Of a DNA stretch of 64,000 nucleotides, positions 17,750 to 27,415 are shown in pieces. The notes beneath the pieces are model-generated. The model did not search any database and was not told where the DNA came from. It saw only the letters and a program-made list of their open reading frames with translations. The position numbers and the translations under genes were made by a program. Positions within the stretch are counted from its first letter, which is position 1; each line of letters starts with the position of its first letter. The DNA lies in NCBI GenBank assembly GCA_038136035.1, contig JAYPYV010000002.1, forward strand, positions 62,001 to 126,000, read 5' to 3'. Origin of the DNA: UBA9926 sp023261215 (GTDB taxonomy: Bacteria; Pseudomonadota; Gammaproteobacteria; Pseudomonadales; Azotimanducaceae).

Positions 17750-18630
17750 CAGTTCACTACTCCGGCCTCACGCAATGCAGCCACGACATCGGCATGGAAT
17801 TGCTCAGACAATAGCGTCAGTGGCAGTCGAATCCCAGACGGGATTCTTTTCATATAGCCCAGCGCCCATTTTACAGGAATTGGATTTGATTCCACGAACA
17901 GGTGCTTATGGAGCGCCTGAAGTGGTGCGTCTAACTGGTGGGCGCGAGCTTCGTCGCCTGCAACCGCAGCATCCGCCATTTCCGCCATCGCCTCTGGCGC
18001 CACGTTGGCGGTCACACTGATCGTGCCTGCTGCACCCTCGAGCATCAGATCGCAACTGGTTTCATCATCTCCTGAGTAAATAGCAATCCGATCACCGCAT
18101 CGCTCGCGTATTTCTCTCGCTCGTTCAAGAGACCCCGTGGCCTCTTTGATCGCAATTACCTGTGGCACCGACATCAGTTGAGCCACCGTGACTGGTAGCA
18201 GATCACACGACGTCCGACCGGGCACATTGTAGAGGACTTGCGGTAAATCAACTGCAGCTGCGATGGCCGAATAATGCGCAACGAGTCCTGCCTGCGTTGG
18301 TTTATTGTAATAGGGTGTGACCAGGAGACACGCGTCAGCACCCGACTTTTTCGCAGACGCTGTAAATTCGATCGCCTCACTCGTTGAATTAGCGCCCGTT
18401 CCTGCAATCACACTCATTCGACCGGCAGTTCGTTCAACAACGAATCGAATGATCTCGCAATTCTCGTCTGCCGTGACCGTGGGCGATTCTCCCGTGGTGC
18501 CCACAGGCACGACTCCCTTCGTTCCAGAAGCCACATGCCATTCCACCAAAGCCTCGAGCGTTTCCCAATCAATCGCACCCGACTCGAACATGGGTGTCAC
18601 CAGCGCAACAATGCTCCCCTTTGCGATCAA
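17749..18630 (-). CDS. dapA: 4-hydroxy-tetrahydrodipicolinate synthase
   Basis: Condenses pyruvate with aspartate semialdehyde, the first committed step of lysine and meso-diaminopimelate synthesis. Motifs: GSIVALVTPM, GTTGESPT, YYNKPTQ, NVPGRTSCDL and AIKEATGS with the Schiff-base lysine. I place the start at a TTG (18630) because AGGAG lies ten bases upstream and the resulting 293-residue protein begins IAKGSIVALVTPM, matching the E. coli enzyme (292). Longer in-frame GTG starts (18639, 18678) put the ribosome site too close or inside the gene. Coupled to bamC. Confidence 0.92.
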   Translation of the reverse strand: MIAKGSIVALVTPMFESGAIDWETLEALVEWHVASGTKGVVPVGTTGESPTVTADENCEIIRFVVERTAGRMSVIAGTGANSTSEAIEFTASAKKSGADACLLVTPYYNKPTQAGLVAHYSAIAAAVDLPQVLYNVPGRTSCDLLPVTVAQLMSVPQVIAIKEATGSLERAREIRERCGDRIAIYSGDDETSCDLMLEGAAGTISVTANVAPEAMAEMADAAVAGDEARAHQLDAPLQALHKHLFVESNPIPVKWALGYMKRIPSGIRLPLTLLSEQFHADVVAALREAGVVN

Positions 18631-18703
18631 CGATTTCACTCCTAAAAAAGCCGGCCATGATACAGCCAGGGTACGCACCTCACAACGATGCCATCAAAGG
18701 TTG

Positions 18704-19765
18704 CTAGGTGGAAACGTGCTCACCTCTTGGCCAAGCGTCAATCAAGGCCTTAATCAAAATCGCGAGTGGAATGGCGAAAAACACACCCGCCACACCGAAC
18801 CAGGCACCGAACACCAACACGGCAATGATGATCGCCAGTGGATGCAAGTTGTTTGCCTCGGAGAATAGCAGTGGCACCAATAACAACCCGTCAAGCGCCT
18901 GAATCACAACATAGCCCGCCATCAGGCTCCAAAACGCGCCATCAAAGCCAAACTGCATCAGTGCGATGGCAACGACGGGCACAGTCACCACGGCAATCCC
19001 CAAGTAGGGAATGATCACAGACAAACCCACCAAAAAGGCGAGGAGCGCCGCATAATTGAGCTCAAAAATTGAAAACAGGATGTAAGTCGCGATCCCGGCG
19101 AGAACCAGCTCGATAAACTTACCTCGAACGTAGTTTTCAAGCTGGTGATTCATTTCTCTGCCGATCCGGTTCAACAGCGGACGCTCCTCCGGGAGGAATC
19201 CCAACAAGTAATCTAGGATCGCCTCTTTGTCACTCAACATGAAATAAACCAATATCGGCACGATCAGCACGTAGGCCAGAACTTCCATGAATACTGGCAA
19301 ATTGGCGAAAGAGGCACTAAGAATCCACTGGCCGATGTTCGCGGCCTCAGTGTTCAAAACATCTATCCAAGCCTGAACCTGCTTTTCTGAAATGAGCCAG
19401 TTGTAATCTTGCGCCCAGCGCTGAGCGACATCCTGTCCCTTGACAGCGAGGTTAGGCAGATCTTGGTAAAGCCTCGTGAGCTGGCGCCAAATTCTTGGGA
19501 AAAAGAACACAAGAAAACCGATAAACCCGCCTAAAAAAAGGAGGTAGGTTCCATTCACACTGGCCCACTTGGGTGCACCCAATCGGGCCATCCTTTGCAC
19601 GACGCCCTGCAACACATAGGTAAATACAATGGCAATCAGAATCGGGACAGCGATAGATCCAAGCAGCAGCAGTGCAACCGAAACAATCGCGAGGAGCAGC
19701 ACGATGACCAATGCCTCGGCATGAGCAAAATAACGATCCAACCACTTAGCGATCAAGGCGATCAT
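18704..19765 (-). CDS. AI-2E family transporter (PerM-like permease)
   Basis: A 353-residue inner-membrane protein with about eight hydrophobic helices in the 2-4-2 pattern of PF01594, including the conserved C-terminal stretch around GLSVIIPYLG. Some relatives export autoinducer-2 and others act as sodium/proton antiporters, so the substrate is open. In Pseudomonas a PerM gene lies at this position between dapA and the TusA/BepA genes. The gcvR and bcp genes that I recall from that neighbourhood are absent here. Confidence 0.87.
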   Translation of the reverse strand: MIALIAKWLDRYFAHAEALVIVLLLAIVSVALLLLGSIAVPILIAIVFTYVLQGVVQRMARLGAPKWASVNGTYLLFLGGFIGFLVFFFPRIWRQLTRLYQDLPNLAVKGQDVAQRWAQDYNWLISEKQVQAWIDVLNTEAANIGQWILSASFANLPVFMEVLAYVLIVPILVYFMLSDKEAILDYLLGFLPEERPLLNRIGREMNHQLENYVRGKFIELVLAGIATYILFSIFELNYAALLAFLVGLSVIIPYLGIAVVTVPVVAIALMQFGFDGAFWSLMAGYVVIQALDGLLLVPLLFSEANNLHPLAIIIAVLVFGAWFGVAGVFFAIPLAILIKALIDAWPRGEHVST

Positions 19766-19799
19766 TGTCGTGCTCCTGGGTCATCACTGGGGTGAAACA

Positions 19800-20102
19800 T
19801 CAACACTTTTTAAGCCAGTGAGTGTAAATCAATGCTTCTTCATGTTGCCCAAGTAGCGCGTTCCCGCTTTGCGCTGCGAAGACTTGAAAATCTCGAACCG
19901 AACCCTGGTCTGTCGCAACGACGCGAAGGACTTGCCCGGGCGACATCCGGTTCAGCGATTGCTTAGCCTTCAAAAGCGGCATGGGGCATTGCAAGCCTTG
20001 GGTATCAAGATCGATATCGACCGCCCCCTGATAGGGTACCTCGGTATTCGAGAGGGAATCTTGATCCGGCACGGGTGCTTCCTTTTTTTCTAATTCGCTC
20101 AT
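19800..20102 (-). CDS. TusA/SirA-family sulfur carrier protein
   Basis: A 100-residue protein with a 30-residue acidic extension and then the 70-residue TusA fold. The family motif is QCPMPLLKAK, with the sulfur-carrying Cys in CPxP. Members hand persulfide sulfur to tRNA thiolation, molybdopterin synthesis or, in sulfur oxidisers, to cytoplasmic sulfur-oxidation enzymes. It is divergent from bepA with 129 bp between start codons. Given the Sox-type genes at the left end, a dissimilatory role is possible but unsupported. Confidence 0.85.
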   Translation of the reverse strand: MSELEKKEAPVPDQDSLSNTEVPYQGAVDIDLDTQGLQCPMPLLKAKQSLNRMSPGQVLRVVATDQGSVRDFQVFAAQSGNALLGQHEEALIYTHWLKKC

Positions 20103-20231
20103 TCGAGTGGAAAACGTCTAGTTTGGCTCAATGTCTTAGGCAAAGGGTCATTCTGTCACTCCCGACAGTATATCAGGCACATCCGCCAAATCGGATTGGA
20201 CAGCCAAGTCGCGGCCTGCCACCATACGCGC

Positions 20232-21671
20232 ATGCGCAAGATGCTCATCTTCATGGGATTAGTTGGCTGGGCATCGCTTGCTGCTTCTGCCACCTTAGAC
20301 GACCTCAACCTGCCAGAACTTGGAGCGGGCGGTTCTGCCGTGACATCGCTCGCGCAGGAACACGCGCTAGGACAACGATTCCTTCGCGCCGTGCGCGCCC
20401 AAACACCCAGTTTCGACGACCCTCTGATTAAAGATTATCTAGAGCATCACATCTATCGACTGGCGGCGAGCAGTGACTTGGAGGATTTCAGGCTCTACGT
20501 CGTGATCATCGATAATCCCACGATCAACGCCTTTGCCGCACCAGGCGGCATACTCGGCATCAATCATGGTCTATTTCTTAACGCAACGTCCGTCCATGAG
20601 TTCTCAGCCATTCTCTCGCACGAGTTAGCTCACTTAAGTCAGAGGCACTTTGCTCGCGGACTGGAGGATTCAAGAAAGGCAGGAGTCATTAGCATTGCGG
20701 GGCTCTTGGCGGGCGCCATCATTGCTGCCTACGGCGGGGGCGAAGCGGGTCTAGCAGCGATGACAACAAGCCAGGGGTTGATGCAGGCGCAACGTCTGAG
20801 TTACAGCCGAATACGCGAATCTGAGGCAGACCGGGTCGGCATTAATACCATGATCAAAGCGGGTCTTGATCCTCGGGCGATGGCGTATATGTTTGAAAAT
20901 CTCGAGCGGGCGACCCGGAGCGATGGGGATCGTATTCCCGAGTTTCTAAGAACGCACCCGGTGACACGCAAAAGGATCAGTGACGCCTATAACCAGACGG
21001 AGAGTCTCACCAAGAAGAGTTGGCCCATTGACCTTGAGTTCCAATTGATGCGTGCTCGAGCAGAGGCGCTTTCGATGAAAGATGCGAGTGCCAGAGAAAC
21101 GAATCTCACCTCCAGAAACGCGTCGGGCGAGATCCTACAAATTGCCAACGACTACCTTCGAACCTTAGTCGCTATCAGGACGGGCGACCTTGATCAAGCT
21201 AGGCGGCTGCTCGGGCCTCTGCGAAAACAATACCCACTGAATATTCCGTTTCAGATCGCAGAGGTCGATCTTTACCTTCGAGCTGAGCAACCCGACATTG
21301 CCGCAGCCCGTCTCGACGAAGCCTTGATGATCAGCCCAGGCAACTATCCGCTCACTGTAAAGAAGGCGGACATTATGCTGGCCCTGGATAGGCCCGAGAT
21401 CGCCAGTCAACTGCTGACCGAGATCGCTGAAAAGCGGCCGCTCGATGATGCCATTTGGTATCAGCTCGCCGAGGCACGAGGTCTCGCAGGAGACATCATT
21501 GGCGTGCATCAGGCACGCGCAGAATACTTTTTCTTGAACGGCGATTTGGAGCGTGCCGAGAAGCAGCTCACCTATGCGCAGCCACTGGCACGCCAGAATT
21601 TTCAGCTGAGTGAGCGTATTCGAAGCCGACTGGATACCTTCAGAGATCTGCGCGACGATCTAGAACGCTAA
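20232..21671 (+). CDS. bepA: Periplasmic M48 metalloprotease/chaperone BepA
   Basis: About 479 residues: a signal peptide (MRKMLIFMGLVGWASLAASA), an M48 protease domain with HExxH (SHELAHLSQRH) and the third zinc ligand in ESEADRVG, then a C-terminal TPR domain (about residues 290-470). BepA helps or degrades stalled outer-membrane proteins such as LptD at the BAM complex. The start at 20232 is chosen because it gives a clean signal peptide; an upstream in-frame codon at 20196 adds 12 residues before it. It converges with nadA. Confidence 0.92.
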   Translation: MRKMLIFMGLVGWASLAASATLDDLNLPELGAGGSAVTSLAQEHALGQRFLRAVRAQTPSFDDPLIKDYLEHHIYRLAASSDLEDFRLYVVIIDNPTINAFAAPGGILGINHGLFLNATSVHEFSAILSHELAHLSQRHFARGLEDSRKAGVISIAGLLAGAIIAAYGGGEAGLAAMTTSQGLMQAQRLSYSRIRESEADRVGINTMIKAGLDPRAMAYMFENLERATRSDGDRIPEFLRTHPVTRKRISDAYNQTESLTKKSWPIDLEFQLMRARAEALSMKDASARETNLTSRNASGEILQIANDYLRTLVAIRTGDLDQARRLLGPLRKQYPLNIPFQIAEVDLYLRAEQPDIAAARLDEALMISPGNYPLTVKKADIMLALDRPEIASQLLTEIAEKRPLDDAIWYQLAEARGLAGDIIGVHQARAEYFFLNGDLERAEKQLTYAQPLARQNFQLSERIRSRLDTFRDLRDDLER

Positions 21672-21690
21672 TCCCTCGCCGAGCTGTCCA

Positions 21691-22707
21691 TCACACCTTG
21701 TTGAAATTCAACATACGCTCAAGCGGTAAGAGCGCCTTTTCGGCGAGTGCGGGAGGTACCGTGATTTCGTTGTCGCCAAGACGGAGGGCCGAAGCGAGGG
21801 GTGCGAGCGTATTCATCGCCATCCAAGGGCAGTTAGCACAACTTTTACATTCAGCACCATGACCGGCGGTTGGGGCGGCCATAAAGGTCTTCCCTGGAGC
21901 GGCCTGACGCATCTTGTAAAAAATGCCTTGGTCCGTTGCCACGATAAACGTGTCTTGATCAGACGCCACCGCAGCCTTGATGAGTTGCGATGTCGACCCA
22001 ACCACGTCCGCCTGATCCACCACCCCCTTCGGTGACTCTGGATGTACCAAAACCATCGCATGAGGATGGACCGCCTTCAGCTCTCGAAGACCTTTCGCTT
22101 TGAATTCATCGTGAACAATGCAGGCACCATCCCAGAGGATCATATCGGCGCCTGTCTTCTCTTTGATGTAGGCACCCAAATGTTTGTCTGGCGCCCAAAG
22201 AATCGCTTCACCTTGATCCATCAAGTATTCCACCACCTCAACCGCAATACTTGAAGTAACCACCCAATCTGCTCGTGCTTTCACTTCGGCTGAGGTATTG
22301 GCATAGACCACGACGGTTCGATCTGGATGCGCATCACAAAAGGCTGAGAAGGCGGATGGTTCGCATCCCAGATCAAGGGAACAGGTGGCCTCGAGCGTTG
22401 GCATCAGCACGCGCTTGTCTGGACTTAAGATCTTTGCGGTTTCACCCATGAACCGTACGCCAGCCACCACGATCGTTTCGGCTGCCGAGGCCGCCCCAAA
22501 TCGAGCCATCTCGAGCGAATCAGCCACGCAACCCCCAGTCTCCTCGGCCAGCGCTTGAATCGCTTCATCGGTGTAGTAATGCGCAACGAGCACAGCATTC
22601 TGCTCAACAAGCAAGGTTTTGATTTCTTCACGCAAACGTTCATGGGTCGAAGGATCACCTGCTGGGTCGTCCGGCGTCGCCCACTGATTCAAAGGTATTG
22701 TGCTCAT
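21691..22707 (-). CDS. nadA: Quinolinate synthase A
   Basis: About 338 residues. Condenses iminoaspartate with dihydroxyacetone phosphate to quinolinate in NAD synthesis, using an oxygen-sensitive 4Fe-4S cluster. Recognised by VAHYYTDEAIQ, FMGETAKIL, ATCSLDLGC, HPESP and the C-terminal CKSCANCPWM. The start MSTIPLNQW (22707) is preferred to an upstream in-frame codon at 22776 because the length then fits the family. No nadB or nadC is in the window. Confidence 0.95.
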   Translation of the reverse strand: MSTIPLNQWATPDDPAGDPSTHERLREEIKTLLVEQNAVLVAHYYTDEAIQALAEETGGCVADSLEMARFGAASAAETIVVAGVRFMGETAKILSPDKRVLMPTLEATCSLDLGCEPSAFSAFCDAHPDRTVVVYANTSAEVKARADWVVTSSIAVEVVEYLMDQGEAILWAPDKHLGAYIKEKTGADMILWDGACIVHDEFKAKGLRELKAVHPHAMVLVHPESPKGVVDQADVVGSTSQLIKAAVASDQDTFIVATDQGIFYKMRQAAPGKTFMAAPTAGHGAECKSCANCPWMAMNTLAPLASALRLGDNEITVPPALAEKALLPLERMLNFNKV

Positions 22708-22878
22708 CTTTTCGTCTCTTTTTCTGAGCGCCGCATTGCCAACTTGTGCTCGGCACTCGTTTTGGCAACTGCCCACTGCGTTCGATCCACTCGCTCGCTT
22801 CCTGCTTGATGCAACAATGTGTCGATGCTGTTTGAGCGGCCTATACTATTCAGTCAGGGGATCGATCACAATGCGGCC

Positions 22879-23799
22879 ATGAGTATCCTATTTCTCGTCG
22901 GCCAGCCGCCCTATCCGTCCGACACGAATCTCGTTCGACTCTCGATGGCCGCGACCGAGGCCGGCATGGAGATTGCCTGGGGGCTTATCGATACGCTTGA
23001 GCTGCGCAATCGGAGCGTTTCAGTTTTGGGTGAACGGATGCCCGTCATTCATCAAGATGGCCTGTTTGAACCCAAAGGGCGTCTGACACTGACGGACTTC
23101 AATACGCTTTGGGTGCTGTCTCTCGGGCGACGAAGTACTTTCTTAGACAAGATCCAGATCCTCAATTTGGTGCCTCAAGAGCGCTTCATCAACAACTGCC
23201 ACGCATTAGTGCATCTCAACAGCAAGTACAGTCTCGCGGCATTACCAAAAAGCATCCAGCAACCCGAGAGACTCGCATCCGCTAACCCCGATTCCATGAA
23301 ACAAGTACTGCAACACAAAGCGAAGTGGATGATGAAGCCAGCGGCGGAAAGCCAAGGTCGCGGTGTCTATCAGCTAAGCAGCGAGGACCCCAACACCCAT
23401 TCCATTCTGGATCATGAAATACCCCCAGGACTCCGAGCCTTCCGCTTGATCGAGTCCCGAGTGAAGGAGATCGAGCAAGGCGAAAAACGCGTTCTGATCG
23501 CGGGAGGAACTTTCATCGGTGCTTACCTTAGGCGCGCGCAACAGGATCATCGAACCAATCTCGCGACCGGGGCCGCAGCAGAACAAACAAGACTCAATGA
23601 GAACGAACAACACATCTGCCACATGGTTGCCGAACATTGTGAGAGCCAAGGCGCCCGTTTTATCGGTATTGACCTTGTCTACCCCTACGTCATCGAGATC
23701 AATGTCATCAACCCCGGGGGCATCGGGACGCTCATAAAACTAGGTGAAGGGGACCAAGCGCAACGGGTGATCCACGCGCTCGCACTTCACAATCCTTGA
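22879..23799 (+). CDS. Glutathione synthetase-like ATP-grasp protein
   Basis: About 306 residues with ATP-grasp fold. The C-terminal half follows GshB: GEKRVLIAGG, HRTNLATG, FIGIDLV and EINVINPGGIGTL. Glutathione synthetase joins gamma-glutamylcysteine and glycine. The N-terminal half is less like GshB, so I call it GshB-like rather than proven. The start at MSILFLVGQPP (22879) is the best fit; the frame also opens at 22819. It is divergent from nadA and followed by tRNA-Lys. Confidence 0.75.
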   Translation: MSILFLVGQPPYPSDTNLVRLSMAATEAGMEIAWGLIDTLELRNRSVSVLGERMPVIHQDGLFEPKGRLTLTDFNTLWVLSLGRRSTFLDKIQILNLVPQERFINNCHALVHLNSKYSLAALPKSIQQPERLASANPDSMKQVLQHKAKWMMKPAAESQGRGVYQLSSEDPNTHSILDHEIPPGLRAFRLIESRVKEIEQGEKRVLIAGGTFIGAYLRRAQQDHRTNLATGAAAEQTRLNENEQHICHMVAEHCESQGARFIGIDLVYPYVIEINVINPGGIGTLIKLGEGDQAQRVIHALALHNP

Positions 23800-23834
23800 G
23801 TTTTAGCTTCGAATCGGTATCATGCGCCTTCCTG

Positions 23835-23910
23835 GGGCCGTTAGCTCAGCTGGTAGAGCAGTTGGCTTTTAACCAATTGGTCGCTGGTTCGAATCCAGCA
23901 CGGCCCACCA
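23835..23910 (+). tRNA. tRNA-Lys (anticodon TTT)
   Basis: A 76-base cloverleaf: acceptor GGGCCGT pairs with ACGGCCC, D-arm TAGCTCAGCTGGTAGAGCA, anticodon loop CTTTTAA with TTT at 23868-23870, T-arm GGTTCGAATCC, and a genome-encoded CCA end. Confidence 0.98.
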
Positions 23911-24012
23911 TTTATTCTTGGCGAGCAACCTCCGATTAGCTAGCCAAACACTCGGGCCAGACCCCGTCAACGGGCCACCCAGAGAACTGACGTGACGTTG
24001 GCTCTTTATTCT

Positions 24013-24519
24013 TCAATCAAACACCTGCTCGATGCCGCCCAAGAGCAAAACGAAACCGATCCCCCAAACAGAAACCGCGACGAGATCCCAAACAACATAC
24101 CTGCGCCAGCTCACGCCTGCCATGCCCAGTATCATTGGCACCAAGCTCCTGATCATGGTGAGGAAACGACCAATCACAGCGGCCCAAGGCCCAAATTTAA
24201 CGATCTGAACTTCGGCTGCCTCTATCCTGTCTTGATGCCTGCGAAAGATCGACCATCGTTTTACCCCTGGCCCAAACCACCAACCCAAAGCAAAACCCAA
24301 TTGATCGGCCAAAAATCCGCCTAACATGGCGCAAGGCACAATCTGCGCAATCGAAAAAAGGCTCTCAACATACAAGAAGCTCGCAATACCGAACAGCAAG
24401 ATCCCACTGATAAAAAGCCCGATACCTGGACAGGCCTCCAGAAAGCCTAAAAAGACGATAGCCGCCAAGCCTAAGTGGGGCGCATTGGATAAGAATTCGG
24501 TAACCGAGGACAGCGTCAC
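24013..24519 (-). CDS. DedA/VTT-family membrane protein
   Basis: About 168 residues with several transmembrane helices and the family signatures FLEACPGIGLFISG (near the N-terminus) and GRFLTMIRSLVPMILGMAGV. DedA proteins are thought to flip or recycle lipid carriers and support membrane energy. The frame opens upstream within queC, but I place the start at a GTG (24519) two bases after the queC stop; the ribosome site is weak and the start is uncertain. Last gene of the queE-queC group. Confidence 0.82.
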   Translation of the reverse strand: MTLSSVTEFLSNAPHLGLAAIVFLGFLEACPGIGLFISGILLFGIASFLYVESLFSIAQIVPCAMLGGFLADQLGFALGWWFGPGVKRWSIFRRHQDRIEAAEVQIVKFGPWAAVIGRFLTMIRSLVPMILGMAGVSWRRYVVWDLVAVSVWGIGFVLLLGGIEQVFD

Positions 24520-24520
24520 C

Positions 24521-25210
24521 TTAGGACGCAACGTAATGTGTAGGGTCGGCAATCCCTGCGTCTGCGAAACCCTGTGCACGAAGCGTGCAAGCATCGCACC
24601 GCCCACATGCCTCCCCCGCTTCAGTCAGTCGGTAACACGACACAGTCTTTGCATAATCCACACCCAAGGCGACCCCCTTCTTAATGATGTCGGCCTTGGA
24701 GAGATACTGCAGCGGCGCGTGGATCTTGAATGCATTGGATTCAATCCCCGCCTTGGTTGCCTGATTTGCCATCGCCTCAAAAGCCTCTATGAATGCCGGA
24801 CGGCAGTCTGGATACCCAGAGAAATCTACGGCATTCACGCCAATAAAAAGATCTACCGCCGGGAGCACCTCGCCCCACGCAAGCGCATAGGCTAGAAACA
24901 CTGTGTTCCTAGCGGGCACATAAGTCACGGGGATCCCCTCGCCACTTTCCGCGGCATCTGGGACATCGATGGATCGATCCGTCAGCGCAGACCCACCAAA
25001 CACCGCGAGATCGAGCTTAGCAATCCGATGTTCAGCCGCACCTAAGTGCCTTGCTAAAGCGGCGGCGTAACTGAGTTCACTTTTGTGCGTTTGCCCATAA
25101 TCAAAGCTGAGGCAGTAGCAAGTGAAGCCTTCACTCACAGCGTGAGCGAGGACCGTCGCGGAATCCAGCCCCCCGGACAACAACACGATTGCGTTCTTCG
25201 GACTAGACAC
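24521..25210 (-). CDS. queC: 7-cyano-7-deazaguanine synthase
   Basis: A 229-residue ATP-dependent enzyme converting 7-carboxy-7-deazaguanine to preQ0, for queuosine in tRNA. PP-loop SGGLDSATVL, YVPARNTVFL, and the C-terminal zinc site with CYR and CGRCDAC. GTG start overlaps the end of queE by eight bases, so the two are translated together. Confidence 0.95.
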   Translation of the reverse strand: MSSPKNAIVLLSGGLDSATVLAHAVSEGFTCYCLSFDYGQTHKSELSYAAALARHLGAAEHRIAKLDLAVFGGSALTDRSIDVPDAAESGEGIPVTYVPARNTVFLAYALAWGEVLPAVDLFIGVNAVDFSGYPDCRPAFIEAFEAMANQATKAGIESNAFKIHAPLQYLSKADIIKKGVALGVDYAKTVSCYRLTEAGEACGRCDACTLRAQGFADAGIADPTHYVAS

Positions 25211-25850
25211 CTGGCTGATCGCCCCAAAGTAATTTGTGAAGTTGCAGTTGCATCCGAACAGGTAAGCGATCGGCTAGGATCCAGGAGGCAAGATCGACCG
25301 GATCGAGCTGTTCAAAACTAGGAGAGAACAAAATATCCTCCACTCGGTCATCCAGTGCGAGTGCGTCCACTTGAAAGCGCGACCAGTCATAGTCTTCGCG
25401 ATCAGTAATCACAAACTTGACCTGGTCAGATCTTTTGAGAAGCGCGATGTTCTCCATCAAATTGCGATGCGACTCACCCGAGCCCGGTGTCTTTAGATCC
25501 ATCACCACCGAAACCTGTGGGTTGATACCAGAAATCGAGTGCGCGCCGCTCGTCTCAATCGAGACTTCATAGCCTTCGTTAACCAACGTATCCATCAAGG
25601 TTAATGCATCCCGCTGGGCTAAAGGCTCGCCGCCCGTGACAGTGACTCGACGGACGCCATATGAATGCACCTCACTCATAATCTCTGTCATCGACATCAC
25701 ACGTCCTCCGGAAAACGCGTAGGCGGTGTCGCAATAACGACAGCGCAGCGGGCATCCGGTCAGACGGACAAAGGTTGTGGGTCGCCCAACGGTTCGCGCT
25801 TCACCCTGAAGCGAGCAAAAAATCTCCGTGATCCGAAGGGCAGGTTCCAT
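25203..25850 (-). CDS. queE: 7-carboxy-7-deazaguanine synthase
   Basis: A 215-residue radical SAM enzyme that rearranges 6-carboxytetrahydropterin to 7-carboxy-7-deazaguanine. The cluster motif is CPLRCRYC (CxxxCxxC), with the upstream substrate loop FCSLQGEARTVGRPTTFVR and the SAM-binding VTVTGGEPL. It overlaps queC. queD is not seen in the window. Confidence 0.95.
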   Translation of the reverse strand: MEPALRITEIFCSLQGEARTVGRPTTFVRLTGCPLRCRYCDTAYAFSGGRVMSMTEIMSEVHSYGVRRVTVTGGEPLAQRDALTLMDTLVNEGYEVSIETSGAHSISGINPQVSVVMDLKTPGSGESHRNLMENIALLKRSDQVKFVITDREDYDWSRFQVDALALDDRVEDILFSPSFEQLDPVDLASWILADRLPVRMQLQLHKLLWGDQPGV

Positions 25851-25868
25851 TTCGTTAAGGGGTCTAAA

Positions 25869-26672
25869 TCAGCAGTCAATTTGATTGGCAAGGTAACGCT
25901 CGGCCAGTTGGCCAGCGGACTTTGAATCATAACTTTGAGCGACCTGCTGAAGGAACGACTTGGCTCGCGCACAATCGCCCATCAAGTGATAAACCTTGCC
26001 CAACTTGAATGACGCATCGGGCAATTTGTTGCTCGAGGGGAACCCATCAATGACTTGCACGAGTGCTTGCCTCGCAGACTCGTAGTCTGGTTCAGGCTTG
26101 GCTGCGTGAACTTCGCCAATCCAATAATAGGCGTTTGCTGTGAAATCACCGGCGGGGTATGCCTCGATGAGTTGCTTTAGTTGCACGATGGCTTCGTCAA
26201 ACTGACGTGATTTGATTGATGCAAGACCCGCATCATAGAGGGCTTGCTCAGACAACGGTTCGTTTCCTTCGGTTTCTGCATTCTCCGAAGCGAGCGCCTC
26301 TTGATTCGCATCCGTTGTCACGGGACCTTGGATCACCACACTTTGAAGCCTTCGGTCGAGCTCAAGGTATCGATCATCCTGAATCCCACGGTGCCGTTGA
26401 ACATCGTAACTGAGCTGCTCGACCAACCCACGCAGGGCCATGATTTCCTGCTGGAGAAGCTGCATCTGGTACTGCAATTCACCCATTGATTGAGGGGGTT
26501 CGGGCTCTTCGCTCAGAATGGTCTCAACCGGCTCCTCCGATACAAGAGACAACGAAGCGCCATCCTCGGACAACGTTTCAATACGGATGGGGGCCTGCGA
26601 TGCATAGAGGTTGAATGCTTGACTCAACAAAAACAGGAGGCATAAGCCGCTTTTACTCAACATGATTTTCAA
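25869..26672 (-). CDS. cpoB: Cell division coordinator CpoB (YbgF)
   Basis: A 267-residue periplasmic protein: signal peptide (about residues 1-25), a coiled-coil trimerisation segment (about 62-110) and C-terminal TPR repeats (about 140-265). CpoB links peptidoglycan synthesis by PBP1B with Tol-Pal during outer-membrane constriction. The first codon TTG (26672) has AGGAAG six bases upstream; ATG at 26663 is the alternative. It is separated from pal by a terminator hairpin, so it is probably expressed partly apart from the tol genes. queE follows after 18 bp. Confidence 0.9.
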   Translation of the reverse strand: MKIMLSKSGLCLLFLLSQAFNLYASQAPIRIETLSEDGASLSLVSEEPVETILSEEPEPPQSMGELQYQMQLLQQEIMALRGLVEQLSYDVQRHRGIQDDRYLELDRRLQSVVIQGPVTTDANQEALASENAETEGNEPLSEQALYDAGLASIKSRQFDEAIVQLKQLIEAYPAGDFTANAYYWIGEVHAAKPEPDYESARQALVQVIDGFPSSNKLPDASFKLGKVYHLMGDCARAKSFLQQVAQSYDSKSAGQLAERYLANQIDC

Positions 26673-26773
26673 TGGTCACTTCCTTTGTCTCTTACGCGTT
26701 TCGAGCCTTGATATTTTACCGAAAGCGCACCGATCAATGGCAATCTGCTGACCTTAAGCGCAAGTTCAAATAG

Positions 26774-26797
26774 AAAAGGCCTCAACCGAGGCCTTTT
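26774..26797 (-). terminator. Rho-independent terminator after pal
   Basis: A perfect 10-bp inverted repeat, AAAAGGCCTC and GAGGCCTTTT around a four-base loop. On the minus strand it lies about 60 bases after the pal stop and ends in a T-rich run. It separates pal from cpoB. Confidence 0.88.
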
Positions 26798-26857
26798 CAT
26801 ATTGTGTCAGGGGATGACTATTTATCATCCCAAGCTCACCAAGTTCAGCGCATACCG

Positions 26858-27415
26858 TTAACGATAAACCACCTCAACCCGGCGATTTTTCTGCCAAGAG
26901 CCCTCATCATGGCCACCATCTGCCGGTTTTTCTTCGCCATAGCTCACCACTTCGATCTGACTACGAGAGGCTCCCTGGGCGAGCAAGTAGGCTCGAACGG
27001 CATTGGCTCGACGCTCACCCAATGCGAGGTTATATTCACGCGTGCCTCGCTCATCAGCATGGCCTTCCAAGCGCACTCTCAAACCAGGATTCTCAGCAAG
27101 TACGGAGGCGTGTCGATCAAGCTCGCTATGAGCCTCACGGCGCACGATCGCTTGATCAAAGTCAAAGTAGAAGACGCCCTGCAGCGTCATCGAACCGGCG
27201 CTCGCATCCATGGCATCAATGGGGATCACGATCTTGCCACGACTGACCATGGGACGAATAGGTTCAGCTTCCACAACCACTTCTTGAACTTCGGCCGCGG
27301 TTTCTGGTGCCTCAACCTCGGGGGCCTCTTCAACGCCGCCAGAGCTCGCGCAGCCAGCAAGAAAGATCAAAGAAATGGCCGAAAACAAACCCAGGATTCT
27401 CAGTAACGATGCCAT
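26858..27415 (-). CDS. pal: Peptidoglycan-associated lipoprotein Pal
   Basis: About 185 residues: signal peptide with lipobox LAGC, an acidic linker rich in E, A and V, and a C-terminal OmpA-like domain with YFDFDQ, LEGHADERGTREYNLALGERRA and the closing KNRRVEVVY. It anchors the outer membrane to peptidoglycan and binds TolB. The start at 27415 is supported by AAGGAGT eight bases upstream; the frame reaches to 27484 but those residues are not a signal peptide. Confidence 0.95.
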   Translation of the reverse strand: MASLLRILGLFSAISLIFLAGCASSGGVEEAPEVEAPETAAEVQEVVVEAEPIRPMVSRGKIVIPIDAMDASAGSMTLQGVFYFDFDQAIVRREAHSELDRHASVLAENPGLRVRLEGHADERGTREYNLALGERRANAVRAYLLAQGASRSQIEVVSYGEEKPADGGHDEGSWQKNRRVEVVYR